A stretch of 38,542 nucleotides of DNA from JBOGWP01 sp050693875 (GTDB lineage Bacteria > Actinomycetota > CADDZG01 > JAHWKV01 > JBOGWP01), in contig JBOGWP010000045.1 of assembly GCA_050693875.1 (NCBI GenBank), positions 1 through 38,542 on the forward strand. The letters run 5' to 3'. Shown piece by piece: positions 1 through 8,613 of the stretch. Numbering within the stretch: position 1 is the stretch's first letter; each line of letters opens with the position of its first letter. The translations under genes and the position numbers were made by a program. The notes below the pieces were generated by a model. The model made no database searches. It was given only the letters and a program-made list of their open reading frames with translations, and was not told where the DNA came from.

Positions 1-121
1 TCAGGTCCATGTCTTCCTCCGCTGACTTCAAAATGAAGCTCCCTCCGGTCGGTGTGGTGCTTGGTTCGCACCGACACCATGGCCGACCGGGGGGCTTCGA
101 ACGGGATGGTCAGCGAGGGGC

Positions 122-190
122 GGGGACTTCTACATGTCCACCACTGGGGCGTTCTACATGGCCACCAGTGGGGATTTTTTCATGGCCACG
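122..190. repeat. Three tandem 21-bp units resembling an IS21-type element end
   Basis: Three related units lie at 122-142, 146-166 and 170-190 with a 24-bp period. Each begins GGGG, has a T-rich centre and ends CATGGCCAC or CATGTCCAC. Multiple short repeats of this kind are typical of the ends of IS21-family elements, where the transposase binds. No istA or istB coding sequence is visible inside the window, so either the element lies to the left or only an end remains. The family assignment rests on the repeat pattern only. Confidence 0.5.
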
Positions 191-193
191 GAC

Positions 194-232
194 ACTCATT
201 CGCACCAACTTCGGCACCTCGAGCTGGGCTAG
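194..232 (+). repeat. 39-bp repeat, left copy (inverted partner at 25491-25529)
   Basis: This sequence starts ACTCATTCGCACCAACTTCG and ends GAGCTGGGCTAG. The exact reverse complement is at 25491-25529, and identity stops sharply on both sides of each copy. It directly follows the three short repeats at 122-190, so it may be the terminal segment of a mobile element. The two copies bracket about 25.3 kb containing the whole polysaccharide region. Confidence 0.8.
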
Positions 233-288
233 ATGCTTGCGGCGGGTCGGGGGCGCACCTACAGTGAGCGAACCGGGCCCTGAAGGGA

Positions 289-1335
289 ATGGGGGAAATG
301 CACCAACCCAGGATCCAGATCCTCTGCACCCTCGGTCCGGCGTCGCTGGATCCCGCGATCGTCGGACGCCTCGACGAATGTGGCGTCGACCTCTTCCGGA
401 TCAACCTCTCCCACACGCCGCTCGAAGTCGTCGAGGCCACTCTGCAGCTGGTCCGCTCCGCGTCCCCGAAGCCGATCTGCCTCGACACGGAGGGCCCCCA
501 AGTGCGGTGCGGCCTGATCGAAGAGGGCACCGTCCTCACGGAGGGTCGCTTTGTCCGGCTGGTGCGCTCGGAGATCCTCGGCACCGCAGACAGCCTGACC
601 CTGCGTCCGGCTGCCACGTTCGACGTGCTCGCGGCCGGAAGCGTGGTCGAGATCGACTTCGATGGTGTGGAGCTGCGAGTGACCGAGGTGGGCGACGACC
701 ACGCCGAGGCAGTCGTCACCAGCCCGGGGCGGGTGAGGTCGAACAAGGCGGTCGTCGTCGAGCCTGCCCCGCCGCTCCCGACGCTCTCGCAGAGGGACCT
801 CGCGGGAATCCAGGTCGGCGCCCAGCTCGGCATCACGCACTACGCCATGTCGTTTGCGCGCAGTGCCGACGACGTTGCCCTCATACGCCGGCTCGCCCCG
901 CCGGGCTCCTACATCATCGGGAAGATCGAGTCGAGCGCGGGGGTCCGGGGGATGGACGGCATCATCACCGCCGCCGATGCGGTCCTGATCGACCGGGGCG
1001 ATCTCTCGAAGGAGATCCCGCTCGAGTACGTGCCCTTCTACCAGAAGGCCATCGTGCGGCGAGCCAATCGCTGGACCAAGCCCGTGTTCGTGGCCACGAA
1101 TCTGCTCGAGTCGATGACCGCAAACCGCACCCCCACCGTCGCAGAGGCGAACGACATCGCCAACACGCTCCTCGACGGCGTACACGGCCTGGTGCTCGCC
1201 GCCGAGACGGCGATCGGCATCGACCCCGTCGGCAGCGTGGCGATGGTCGGCCGCCTGATTCGGGCCTTCGAGCGGACGAACTTCGGGTCCCTGCTCGAGC
1301 GCGACCGGCAGCTCGCCGCGCTGCCCGTCGAGTGA
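289..1335 (+). CDS. Pyruvate-kinase-like protein lacking the C-terminal domain
   Basis: The 348-residue product covers the barrel and B domain of pyruvate kinase but not the C-terminal regulatory domain (normal enzymes are about 470 residues). Visible motifs are FRINLSHT near residue 40, the catalytic-lysine motif GKIES near 210, RGDLSKEIP near 234 and ATNLLESM near 268. The usually invariant DTKGPEIR is replaced by DTEGPQVR, so a conserved lysine has become glutamate, and normal catalysis is uncertain. A possible -10 (TACAGT, 260-265) and the purine-rich GAAGGGA just before the ATG support this start; an ATG at 298 is an alternative. It sits 11 bp upstream of a sulfotransferase, so it is probably co-transcribed with the glycan genes. 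I infer a role in glycan metabolism rather than bulk glycolysis. Confidence 0.8.
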   Translation: MGEMHQPRIQILCTLGPASLDPAIVGRLDECGVDLFRINLSHTPLEVVEATLQLVRSASPKPICLDTEGPQVRCGLIEEGTVLTEGRFVRLVRSEILGTADSLTLRPAATFDVLAAGSVVEIDFDGVELRVTEVGDDHAEAVVTSPGRVRSNKAVVVEPAPPLPTLSQRDLAGIQVGAQLGITHYAMSFARSADDVALIRRLAPPGSYIIGKIESSAGVRGMDGIITAADAVLIDRGDLSKEIPLEYVPFYQKAIVRRANRWTKPVFVATNLLESMTANRTPTVAEANDIANTLLDGVHGLVLAAETAIGIDPVGSVAMVGRLIRAFERTNFGSLLERDRQLAALPVE

Positions 1336-1346
1336 GGCAGGCGAAG

Positions 1347-2309
1347 ATGATGATCCTCGTCGCCGGCACCGGGCGCTGCGGATCGACCCCGCTGGCCGAG
1401 GTGATCGCGCGTCACCCGGACGTCGGCTTCGTCTCGAACCTCGACGACAAGCTGCCCCGCCTCAACCTGCGCGGCCGATTCAACAAGTCTCTCTACCGGC
1501 GTTCGGGGCCCCGCGACCCCAGGCTCCGCCCATTTCGCGACCGCCGGCGCCTCATCGAGGCCGGGAGAATCCGGATTGCCCCCTCGGAAGCATGGAACGT
1601 GCTCGATCACCAGATCGGGCCCATGTTCTCGACGCCATGCCGCGATCTCCTGGCGTCCGACCTCACCCTGTGGCTCGAGGAGCGCATCCGGCGCTTCTTC
1701 GAGCGCCGCATGCAGGCGCAGGGTACGAAGCACTTCGTCCAGCACCTCACCGGCTGGCCGAGGACGGGTCTGCTCCAGGCGGTGTTCCCGGATACCCGCG
1801 TGGTCCACGTCGTGCGCGACGGACGCGCGGTGGCCAACTCGTGGCTGCAGATGGGCTGGTGGAACGGCTGGGAGGGACCGTCGAAGTGGTATCTCGGCCC
1901 GCTGCCGCCGGCCTACCAGGAGGAGTGGGAGCAGTCGGGCCGCTCGTTCGTGCTGCTCGCCGGGCTCGGCTGGAAGCTGCTCATCGACGCCTTCGAGGCG
2001 GCGCGCTTTGCGACGGATCCGAGCCGCTGGATCGACGTCCGATACGAGGACCTGCTCGCCGATCCCCGCGGCGAGTTGGAGAGAGTCTCCGTGTTCCTCG
2101 GGCTCGACTGGGGCGGGGCCTTCGACGCGTCCTTCTCCCGCTACTCCTTCCCGGCCTCACGAGCAGAGGCCTTCCGCCGCGAGCTCGACGCCGAGAGCCT
2201 CGGTCTCCTCGACACGAGCCTCGGCGCCCACCTCGGGCGGTGGGGGTATGAAACGGCACAATCAGCGCGCGGAGACCGGGAGGCACATCGGGCGACTTGG
2301 GGTAGCTGA
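1347..2309 (+). CDS. Sulfotransferase family protein
   Basis: The product is a 320-residue PAPS-dependent sulfotransferase-type protein. The 5'-phosphosulfate-binding loop is at the extreme N-terminus (AGTGRCGSTPL). The 3'-phosphate-binding segment is VVHVVRDGRAVANSW in mid-protein, and the common late motif VRYEDLLADP follows. There is no signal peptide, so it should act in the cytoplasm on glycan precursors or on an acceptor at the inner face of the membrane. The start is either of two adjacent ATGs (1347 or 1350). The reading frame stays open far upstream, but that part overlaps the pyruvate-kinase-like gene and is not coding. It is the first of six sulfotransferases in the window; the acceptor cannot be predicted. 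Confidence 0.88.
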   Translation: MMILVAGTGRCGSTPLAEVIARHPDVGFVSNLDDKLPRLNLRGRFNKSLYRRSGPRDPRLRPFRDRRRLIEAGRIRIAPSEAWNVLDHQIGPMFSTPCRDLLASDLTLWLEERIRRFFERRMQAQGTKHFVQHLTGWPRTGLLQAVFPDTRVVHVVRDGRAVANSWLQMGWWNGWEGPSKWYLGPLPPAYQEEWEQSGRSFVLLAGLGWKLLIDAFEAARFATDPSRWIDVRYEDLLADPRGELERVSVFLGLDWGGAFDASFSRYSFPASRAEAFRRELDAESLGLLDTSLGAHLGRWGYETAQSARGDREAHRATWGS

Positions 2310-2399
2310 ACGGGGCCCGCCAACGCGAAGGACAGATGGTGCCAATCAGCAGCGCAGTCGTACCCCCTGCCCCTCCCTCGTCGCATTCTCGTAACGGCG

Positions 2400-3251
2400 A
2401 TGGCCGCCGCCTCCGTCCTCGTGCTGGGTATCACCACCTCCGAGGCTCGAGCCGCCACCGCGGACGAGCCCGTGGTCCGGGCTGCGGGCGACATCGCTTG
2501 CGACCCGTCGAGCACGAAGTTCAACAACGGGAACGGGACGTCGAGGGCCTGCCGCGCCAGGTACACGACGGAGCTACTCGCCGGCGTCAGCGCCGTGCTG
2601 GGGGACGAGCAGTACGAGCACGGTGAGCTGGAGAGCTTCCGGAGTTCCTATGCGCTCTCGTGGGGCGCGTACGGCCCGATCGCCAAACCCGCCCCCGGGA
2701 ACCACGAGTACGAGACGGCCGGCGCCTCCGGCTACTTCGACTACTTCACCGGATTCCCCCGTACTACTCGTGGAACCTCGGGTCATGGCATTTTCTCGCT
2801 CTCAACTCGAGCCTCAGCCTCGCGTCCGGGTCGCCGCAGTACTACTGGGCGAAGAGCGATCTCGAGCAGCGCAGCCTGCACCCTCGCCTACTCGCACGAG
2901 CCGCGCTTCAAGGCGGGAGGTGTCCCAGTGGCGAAGTTCGAACCCATCTGGCAGCTGCTCTACGATCGCGGCGCCGATGTCGTCCTCGGCGGGCACGCCC
3001 ACAACTACCAGCGATTCCTGCCGCTCGACCCCGGAGGCAGCACCGACAGCGCCCGGGGAATCCGCGAGTTCGTCGTCGGGACGGGGGGCAAGAGCCACCA
3101 GGCCGTGCTGTCGGACCCGAAGGTGCAGTCGAGCAACGGCCGCACCTACCGGGTGCTCGGGCTGAGGTTGAAGGCCTCGGGATACGACTAGCAATTCATC
3201 CCCGAACCCAGCAAGAGCTTCACAGACGGAGGCAGCGGCGCCTGCCCTTGA
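2400..3251 (+). pseudogene. Secreted metallophosphoesterase, frameshifted with an in-frame stop
   Basis: This is a calcineurin-like phosphoesterase of the exported type. A signal-peptide-like start is followed by VVRAAGDIAC, LGDEQYEHG, PAPGNHEYET and GGHAHNYQRF, which hold metal-ligand motifs. The frame is lost after a run of five C at 2756-2760; the expected PPYYSWNLGSWHFLALNSS continues in another frame and the first frame resumes near 2870 (CTLAYSHEPRF). A TAG at 3189-3191 stands where relatives have Trp (YDWQF), and the family-typical tail (IPEPSKSFTD to GSGACP) follows in frame to the TGA at 3249-3251. So there are two frameshifts and one nonsense codon. Decay is likely; sequencing error could explain the homopolymer but less easily all three. 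The N-terminal start is uncertain. Confidence 0.75.
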
Positions 3252-3418
3252 GCGGCCGCGGGAGATCCCGTGCGTCCGGTTCACTCGCGATCGGCAGAGG
3301 ACATGTGTCGAAGCTGACGTCGGGGCAGGGGTCGGCCCGGGCGGCACCGGTCCTCCCAGCCGAACCGACGGGGGAACCTTTTCCCAGCGCTCCCCGCCCC
3401 CGGACGGCCGACTTGCGG

Positions 3419-4372
3419 TCAGCGCGCCCCTCCCCGCCGGAACGGATACCCGTAGCGTTCCAGAAGCGGGGCGGTCGCCGCGGTGACCAGGACAAGGTCG
3501 CGCGGCCGCATGCGGACGATCCATTCGACGTCCGGATGCAGTTCCACGGCGCCGGTTGCGAGGCGGTCGGGATTGCCCGCCACGGTGTGGTTCCCGCTCA
3601 GCGAGACGCTGCGGGGGGCGATGAAGGGAAGCGTCGAGGGGTGCTCGTCGGCAAGCCGGAGGATCCGCCGGATGGCCCGCGGCGGGTCGGCGATGAGGTC
3701 TTCGTAGCGCAGGCGGAGGTACCGCTCGGGATGACGCCGCCAGAGCGCCTCTGCGGCCGCGTTCCAAGTCGTCCACAGGAGCGAGCTCCGGAGCGGCCCC
3801 TGCCGCTCCATGAGCCCGGGCGTCCCCCGGTCGGGCTGTGCCTTCTTCCGGAGCCACGAGTAGGCCGCCGCCCGGGGGTCGCGGATCAGGTGCACGACCC
3901 GGAGGTCGATGGAGGGCGCCCGATCGAGTAGGTTGCCGTAGGCCGGCAGCTTCGACGAGTCGACGACGACCCGGCTCCCGGTGACGTCGCGGATCGCCCG
4001 GTAGAGCCGGGAGAGGATCTCGTACTGGTCGCCGATGCGGGGAGCGATCAGATCCCGGCGGCGGGAGCCGAGGATCAGCGGCAGGTGGCGGATCCGCACG
4101 CCCTGCCGTTGCGTTCGGATCAGCGCCCGCGGGTCCAGCGCATCCGCCCCACCGAAGGCCTCCTCGAGGATCTTCAGCCAGGTGGGGCAGCTCCGGAACC
4201 GGTTGCCGCAGCCGCACAGGCGATCCTCGATCAGGCCGCGCTCCCACAGGAACCGCAGCTCGCCGGCGAAGAAAAACCCGTCGATCTCGCCGAGGACGTT
4301 CCCGAGCAGCGTGCTCCCGCTCCTCCCCGAGCCGGCGATGAAGAGGACCTTCACCCGGTCCAGGGAGGTCAT
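3419..4372 (-). CDS. Sulfotransferase family protein
   Basis: The product has 317 residues with an N-terminal phosphosulfate-binding loop (IAGSGRSGSTLLGNVLGE), a 3'-phosphate segment (VVHLIRDPRAAAYSW) and LRYEDLIADP. A cysteine-rich stretch (CGCGNRFRSC, near residue 53) is common in this subgroup, whose members typically sit in exopolysaccharide clusters. The ATG overlaps the stop of the upstream glycosyltransferase (ATGA), indicating translational coupling. It is therefore the third gene of a minus-strand operon with two GT4 enzymes, and its acceptor may be the sugar they add. There is no signal peptide. Confidence 0.88.
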   Translation of the reverse strand: MTSLDRVKVLFIAGSGRSGSTLLGNVLGEIDGFFFAGELRFLWERGLIEDRLCGCGNRFRSCPTWLKILEEAFGGADALDPRALIRTQRQGVRIRHLPLILGSRRRDLIAPRIGDQYEILSRLYRAIRDVTGSRVVVDSSKLPAYGNLLDRAPSIDLRVVHLIRDPRAAAYSWLRKKAQPDRGTPGLMERQGPLRSSLLWTTWNAAAEALWRRHPERYLRLRYEDLIADPPRAIRRILRLADEHPSTLPFIAPRSVSLSGNHTVAGNPDRLATGAVELHPDVEWIVRMRPRDLVLVTAATAPLLERYGYPFRRGGAR

Positions 4373-5529
4373 GCCGGCGCTCCCGCCCGGGCCCGCGCCC
4401 TGCGCGGTCTCGCCACCCGCCGGTAGACGGCCTCGGTCGCCTCGGCGGCGGCATCCCAGTCGTAGCCGGCGAGGACCTCCTCGCGGAGCTCCACCGCCCC
4501 CGCCCGCTCGCGGTCCGGATCCTGCAGGGCGGCCGCAATCGCGTCGGCCAGCGCCTGCTCGTCGCCGGGGGGGACGAGCCGCCGGCCGGGCCCATCCTGC
4601 CCCAGGACCTCGAGGTGCGGCGGGATCGAGCTCGCCACGATCGGCGTCGCGTACGAGGCGGCCTCGAGCAGCGTGAGCGGCAGCCCCTCCAGGTGCGACG
4701 GCAGGACGAAGACCGCAGCGTTCGCGTACAGCTCCTCGAGCACCCGGCCGTAGACGTAACCGGTCAGCAAGACTCGCTCGTCCGCCGCGGCACGCGCCTG
4801 GAGCGAATCCACAAAGGCGTCGGTGAAGCTGGAGCCGCCCGCGATGACCAGCCGCACCCCCGCGTCCAGCCGGCGAAACGCCGAGAGCAGGATGTCCGGC
4901 GCCTTCTCGGGCACCAGCCTGCCCACGAAGAGCACATAGCCGCCCCGGGCGAGGCCGAACCGTGCTGCGATCCCATCGGGCGGCTGGGCCGTCCCGGGGG
5001 TCACCCCGTTCGGGATGTAGACGGCGGCGCAGCCGTGACGGCGGGCGTAGTGGTCGGCGAGTGCGCGAGAGACCGTGATCGTGGCGTCGGGCACGCGGGC
5101 CGACAGCCACTGGGCCGCCCGCAGCGCCGCCTTCGCGCCACGTCCCCACTTGGCCCGCTCGTCGTCCAGCCCGTGGATCGTCTGCACCACGCTCGCCCGC
5201 GACAGGTAGCGAGGCAGCGGCGACACCAGCCCCGGTCCGAGGGCGTGGTAGTGGAGGATGTCGAAGCGGCCGGCCATCGCCGCCAGCGTCGACACGCCGC
5301 TGTGGACGATGGCATCGAGATGCTTCGTGCCGACCGTGGAGAGGTGGCGGAGGTGCATCCCCCGGTGGCGCTCCTTCGGATCGTCGACGTAGTTCGCCCG
5401 GCAGAACACCACGACCTCGTGCCCCCGCGCGACCAGGCGCGAGCCGAGCTCCTCGACGTGATGCTCGATGCCGCCGAAGGTTGCCGGCACCCCGCGCTGG
5501 CCGATCATCGCGATCCGCAGCGACGTCAT
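4369..5529 (-). CDS. GT4-family glycosyltransferase
   Basis: The product is a 386-residue GT-B fold retaining glycosyltransferase. The N-terminal domain has the acceptor-side motif GQRGVPATFGGIEHHVEELG. The donor-binding domain has YVLFVGRLVPEKAPDIL and the E-x7-E region near PSHLEGLPLTLLEAASYATP. This N-terminus resembles rhamnosyl- and other deoxyhexosyl-transferases of the GT4/DUF1972 type, but donor and acceptor cannot be assigned. Both ends overlap neighbours by ATGA, with the other GT4 upstream and the sulfotransferase downstream, so the three are one translationally coupled unit. Confidence 0.9.
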   Translation of the reverse strand: MTSLRIAMIGQRGVPATFGGIEHHVEELGSRLVARGHEVVVFCRANYVDDPKERHRGMHLRHLSTVGTKHLDAIVHSGVSTLAAMAGRFDILHYHALGPGLVSPLPRYLSRASVVQTIHGLDDERAKWGRGAKAALRAAQWLSARVPDATITVSRALADHYARRHGCAAVYIPNGVTPGTAQPPDGIAARFGLARGGYVLFVGRLVPEKAPDILLSAFRRLDAGVRLVIAGGSSFTDAFVDSLQARAAADERVLLTGYVYGRVLEELYANAAVFVLPSHLEGLPLTLLEAASYATPIVASSIPPHLEVLGQDGPGRRLVPPGDEQALADAIAAALQDPDRERAGAVELREEVLAGYDWDAAAEATEAVYRRVARPRRARARAGAPA

Positions 5530-6764
5530 CGGGACACCGGTGCGGCCGCCGAGGCCTCGTCGTAGAGCCTCTGGAGGCCCGCGAGATGATTGGCCGGCGA
5601 GAACTCCTGCTCGGCCTTGCCTCGGCCCGCCCGCCCCATCGCCAGCGCACGCTCGGGATCGGCGAGCAGCGGCTCGAGGGACGCGGCGAGCGCGCCGGCG
5701 TCGTCGGGCGGCGCGAGGTCGCCGTCCACGCCGGGCGACACCAGCTCGGGAATGCCCCCCAGACGCGTGCCGACCACCGGAAGACCGGAGGCAAATGCCT
5801 CGAGCACGATCAGTGGCTGGTTCTCGTACCAGCGCGACGGGACGGCCACGACCGATGACTCTCGAAACAGCACGCGCAGCCGCTCCTTCGGCACCCTCCC
5901 GTGAAAGCGGACGCGGCCGTCCGCGACGCGGCCGGCAAGCGACTCGAGGCGCGGAAGGTCGGGTCCGTCCCCGGCGACGTGCAGCTCGGCCCCAGGGAGC
6001 CGTCCGACCGCTTCGATCAGCGTGTCGACTCCCTTCTCGTGCGACAGTCGTCCGGCAAAGAGCACGGGACCGCCGGCCCGCTCCTTCACGGGCACTCCGT
6101 CCGTCTCAACGAAATGGCGGAGCACCCGGAGCCGCTCAGGGTAGACGCCCGCAGCCGCCATCTTCTCGGCGAGGAACCGGCTGGGGCAGACGAACAGTCG
6201 GATTCCCTCGTAGGCGTGGGTCGCGGTATGGAGGAACAGCTCGAATGCCATCGCGCTGCTGGCCGTGAGCGACCCGTCCTTGCACCGGCGGAGGACCGCC
6301 TGCTGAAAGTGCCCGCCGAGACAGGCCTCGCAGATGCGTCCGTGGTCGAGGAAGCGATAGGTCGGGCAGGCGAGCTTGTAGTCGTGCAAGGTCATCACCG
6401 CCGGAATGCCCCGCCCCTCGACCGGACCCAGGATCGAGGGCGACAGGTGGTGGTAGATGTTGTGCAGGTGGACGACGTCCGGCGCGAAGTCGACCACGAC
6501 CTCCTCGATCCCCCGCCGCGCCGAGGTCGACCAGATCATCCGCCCGACGCCTCGCAGCTTCCCCGGCAGCGACGCCGGTGGCGGCTCGAGCTCGAGGTAC
6601 GAGGGGAAGTGCCGCTCATAGGTCCGCGGCTCGTTCTGCGGATGCGCCATCCCGAAGAACTCCACGTCGTGGCCGGCTCCGCGCTGGAGGGCCGCGAGGT
6701 CGTCCATGTATGCCTCGGCCCCGCCGCGACGGTACAGGTACTTGTTGACGTGGAGGATCTTCAT
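5526..6764 (-). CDS. GT4-family glycosyltransferase with a Cys cluster
   Basis: The product is a 412-residue GT-B enzyme starting MKILHVNKYLYRRGGAEAYM, typical of GT4 enzymes of exopolysaccharide loci. A Cys-rich insert (LACPTYRF, ICEACLGG, RRCKDG; about residues 133-165) is shared by a subgroup and could bind a metal or be structural. The donor domain shows VLFAGRLSHEKGVDTL and SRWYENQPLIVLEAFASGLP, with the nucleotide-sugar-binding Glu pair. It is the first gene of the coupled minus-strand trio, diverging from the plus-strand sulfotransferase at 6898 across a 133-bp gap that must hold both promoters. Confidence 0.9.
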   Translation of the reverse strand: MKILHVNKYLYRRGGAEAYMDDLAALQRGAGHDVEFFGMAHPQNEPRTYERHFPSYLELEPPPASLPGKLRGVGRMIWSTSARRGIEEVVVDFAPDVVHLHNIYHHLSPSILGPVEGRGIPAVMTLHDYKLACPTYRFLDHGRICEACLGGHFQQAVLRRCKDGSLTASSAMAFELFLHTATHAYEGIRLFVCPSRFLAEKMAAAGVYPERLRVLRHFVETDGVPVKERAGGPVLFAGRLSHEKGVDTLIEAVGRLPGAELHVAGDGPDLPRLESLAGRVADGRVRFHGRVPKERLRVLFRESSVVAVPSRWYENQPLIVLEAFASGLPVVGTRLGGIPELVSPGVDGDLAPPDDAGALAASLEPLLADPERALAMGRAGRGKAEQEFSPANHLAGLQRLYDEASAAAPVSR

Positions 6765-6897
6765 GCCGTGGAGGTCTCCCGCCTGGATGCCTCTCCAGTA
6801 TGCCGTCGGCGCGCCCGCCCTTCCCCCGGCTCGTGCGGTACGCTCGATGTGGCCGGCGTGCCGCCCCTGACCTCATCGAGCCGGCGACGCCAACAGC

Positions 6898-7662
6898 ATG
6901 ACCACCAGCCACAGGCCGATCTTCATCGTCGGATGCCAGCGATCCGGAACGACGCTGCTCCGGCTGATCCTCGACTCGCACGAGAACCTGAGCTGCGGGC
7001 CCGAGACGCGGTTCCTGGCCGACATGGCCAAGATCACCGGCCAGAACTGGCAGCGCCTCTCGCACTACGGATTCCCGAAGGAATACTGGCACGAGAAGAT
7101 CGCCGACTTCTTCGACTCGATCCTGAGCGGCTACGCCAAGCGCCGGGGCAAGTCGCGCTGGGTGGACAAGACCCCGCTGTACGCGCTCTCGCTCGACTTC
7201 ATCACCGAGCTGTTCCCGGAGTGCCAGGTGATCCACGTCATCCGCGACGGCCGCGACGTCGTCGCCTCCCACCGTGAGCGGTGGGGCTACTGGTCGGCGG
7301 TCAAGGCGGTGGAGAAATGGCCACGCTACATCCGGGCGGCGCGGGCGGCGGGCGCACGGCTCTCCCCGGACCGGTACATCGAGGTGCGGTACGAGGATCT
7401 CGTTCGCGATACCGACAAGACGATGCGGGGGCTGCTCGACTTCCTCGGCGAGCCGTGGGATCCGACCGTGCTGGAGCACGACAAGGTCGAGCACGACGTC
7501 GCCGACAAGTACGCCCCCTTTGCATCCTCCCGCCGGCAGGGCGGCGGCGGGCAGGCAGTCTACCGCTCGCGGGTCGGGGCGGGGAAGCGCCTCGACCCGG
7601 TGCTGCGTCTGCTCTTTGCCTTCCGCTCGGGCCGGTTTCGCAGGGAGCTGGGGTACTCGTAG
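6898..7662 (+). CDS. Sulfotransferase family protein
   Basis: The product is a compact 254-residue sulfotransferase with all core elements: FIVGCQRSGTTLLRLILDSH at the N-terminus, KSRWVDKTP, VIHVIRDGRDVVASH and VRYEDLVRDT. It resembles the Sulfotransfer_3 type of bacterial polysaccharide loci. The next sulfotransferase starts only three bases after its stop, so the two are surely co-transcribed. Its C-terminal third is Arg-rich (FASSRRQGGG and FRSGRFRREL). It is probably cytoplasmic; the substrate is unknown. Confidence 0.88.
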   Translation: MTTSHRPIFIVGCQRSGTTLLRLILDSHENLSCGPETRFLADMAKITGQNWQRLSHYGFPKEYWHEKIADFFDSILSGYAKRRGKSRWVDKTPLYALSLDFITELFPECQVIHVIRDGRDVVASHRERWGYWSAVKAVEKWPRYIRAARAAGARLSPDRYIEVRYEDLVRDTDKTMRGLLDFLGEPWDPTVLEHDKVEHDVADKYAPFASSRRQGGGGQAVYRSRVGAGKRLDPVLRLLFAFRSGRFRRELGYS

Positions 7663-7665
7663 CAG

Positions 7666-8586
7666 ATGGACCCCGAATCGCCTTCACCGCTGTTCCTCAT
7701 CGGGGCCCCGCGCTCGGGGACCAGCCTGCTCTACAAGGTGCTGTGCCTGCACCCCGGCGTCTCGTGGATCTCCAACTGGGTGCGGCGGTTCCCGGCCGTC
7801 CCAGCACTCTCGGCGCTCAACCGCCTTCCGAGCCGGCTTCCTCCGCTGCAGCGTCTGGTGTGGTTCGGAGGCGACTCGAACGCCTACGTCTACGGGCGAC
7901 GGCGGGCGCTGCTCGAACGGCTCTTCCCGATGCCGGTGGAGGGCGAGCCGCTGTTCGCCCGGGCGGGGATCCCCGAGCACCCCCCTGGGGAGACGAACGG
8001 ACGGGCGCCGCCGTACACCGAGCAGCAGCTCTCGGCGCTCCGTGGGACCGTCCGAGCGATCCGGCGTTTCTCCGGCGCGAGGCACTTCGTGAACAAGCGG
8101 ATCGCAAACAACCAGCGGATTCCCCTGCTGCTGGCCGCATTCCCCTCGGCGCGTTTCGTCGACCTGACCCGTGACGGGCGGGCGGTGGCCTATTCGCTCT
8201 CGAAGGTCGACTGGTGGCCCGACAGCGTCGTGTGGTGGTACGGGGACACTCCCAAACGTTGGGAGGCGGACGGGGGCGATCCGTGGGAGCTGTGCGCGCG
8301 CAGCTGGGTGGAGGAGCTTGCATCGATCGAGAGCGGGCTTTCGATCGTCCCCACCCCACAGGCCCTCCGCATCACCTACGAAGGGTTCGTCGCCGATCCG
8401 ATCGCCACCATCCTCGGCGTGGCCTCGTTCGCCGGTCTTCCCGACGACCCCCGGTGGCTGCGCCGCCTGGACGAGCTGAGCTTCCCCAACCGCAACGAAG
8501 CCTGGCGGAACAGCCTCGACCCCGAGGCGGTCGCGACGATCGAGCAGGTGCAGAGCGAGGAGCTGGCGCGGCAGGGGTATTCCTGA
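7666..8586 (+). CDS. Sulfotransferase family protein
   Basis: The 306-residue product has the phosphosulfate loop LIGAPRSGTSLLYKVLCLHP, an invariant-type basic segment FVNKRIANNQR and a 3'-phosphate segment FVDLTRDGRAVAYSLS followed by a Trp-rich patch (VDWWPDSVVWWYGD). A long insert between the loop and the second motif sets it apart from its upstream neighbour, so this is not a recent tandem duplication. ATG lies three bases after the preceding stop. The Trp-rich patch might contact a carbohydrate acceptor; that is inference. Confidence 0.87.
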   Translation: MDPESPSPLFLIGAPRSGTSLLYKVLCLHPGVSWISNWVRRFPAVPALSALNRLPSRLPPLQRLVWFGGDSNAYVYGRRRALLERLFPMPVEGEPLFARAGIPEHPPGETNGRAPPYTEQQLSALRGTVRAIRRFSGARHFVNKRIANNQRIPLLLAAFPSARFVDLTRDGRAVAYSLSKVDWWPDSVVWWYGDTPKRWEADGGDPWELCARSWVEELASIESGLSIVPTPQALRITYEGFVADPIATILGVASFAGLPDDPRWLRRLDELSFPNRNEAWRNSLDPEAVATIEQVQSEELARQGYS

Positions 8587-8600
8587 GCCCGGCGCGGGCG

Positions 8601-8606
8601 TAGGCT
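8601..8606 (+). promoter_or_regulatory. Possible -10 element of a leaderless transcript (TAGGCT)
   Basis: TAGGCT ends seven bases before the ATG at 8614, the distance expected if transcription starts at the start codon. No Shine-Dalgarno sequence is visible there. Confidence 0.35.
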
Positions 8607-8613
8607 CGCTCGC

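Noticed and set aside
9..1346. Open frame continuous with the first sulfotransferase from position 9
   Set aside because: It overlaps the pyruvate-kinase-like gene in another frame and has Arg/Pro-rich shadow composition; the sulfotransferase begins at 1347.
3360..3392. Terminator-like GGGAA/TTCCC hairpin between convergent genes
   Set aside because: The stem is only 5 bp and lacks a following T-run on either strand.
4373..5794. Upstream extension of the minus-strand sulfotransferase frame
   Set aside because: It is the shadow of two well-supported glycosyltransferase genes and has no recognisable domain.
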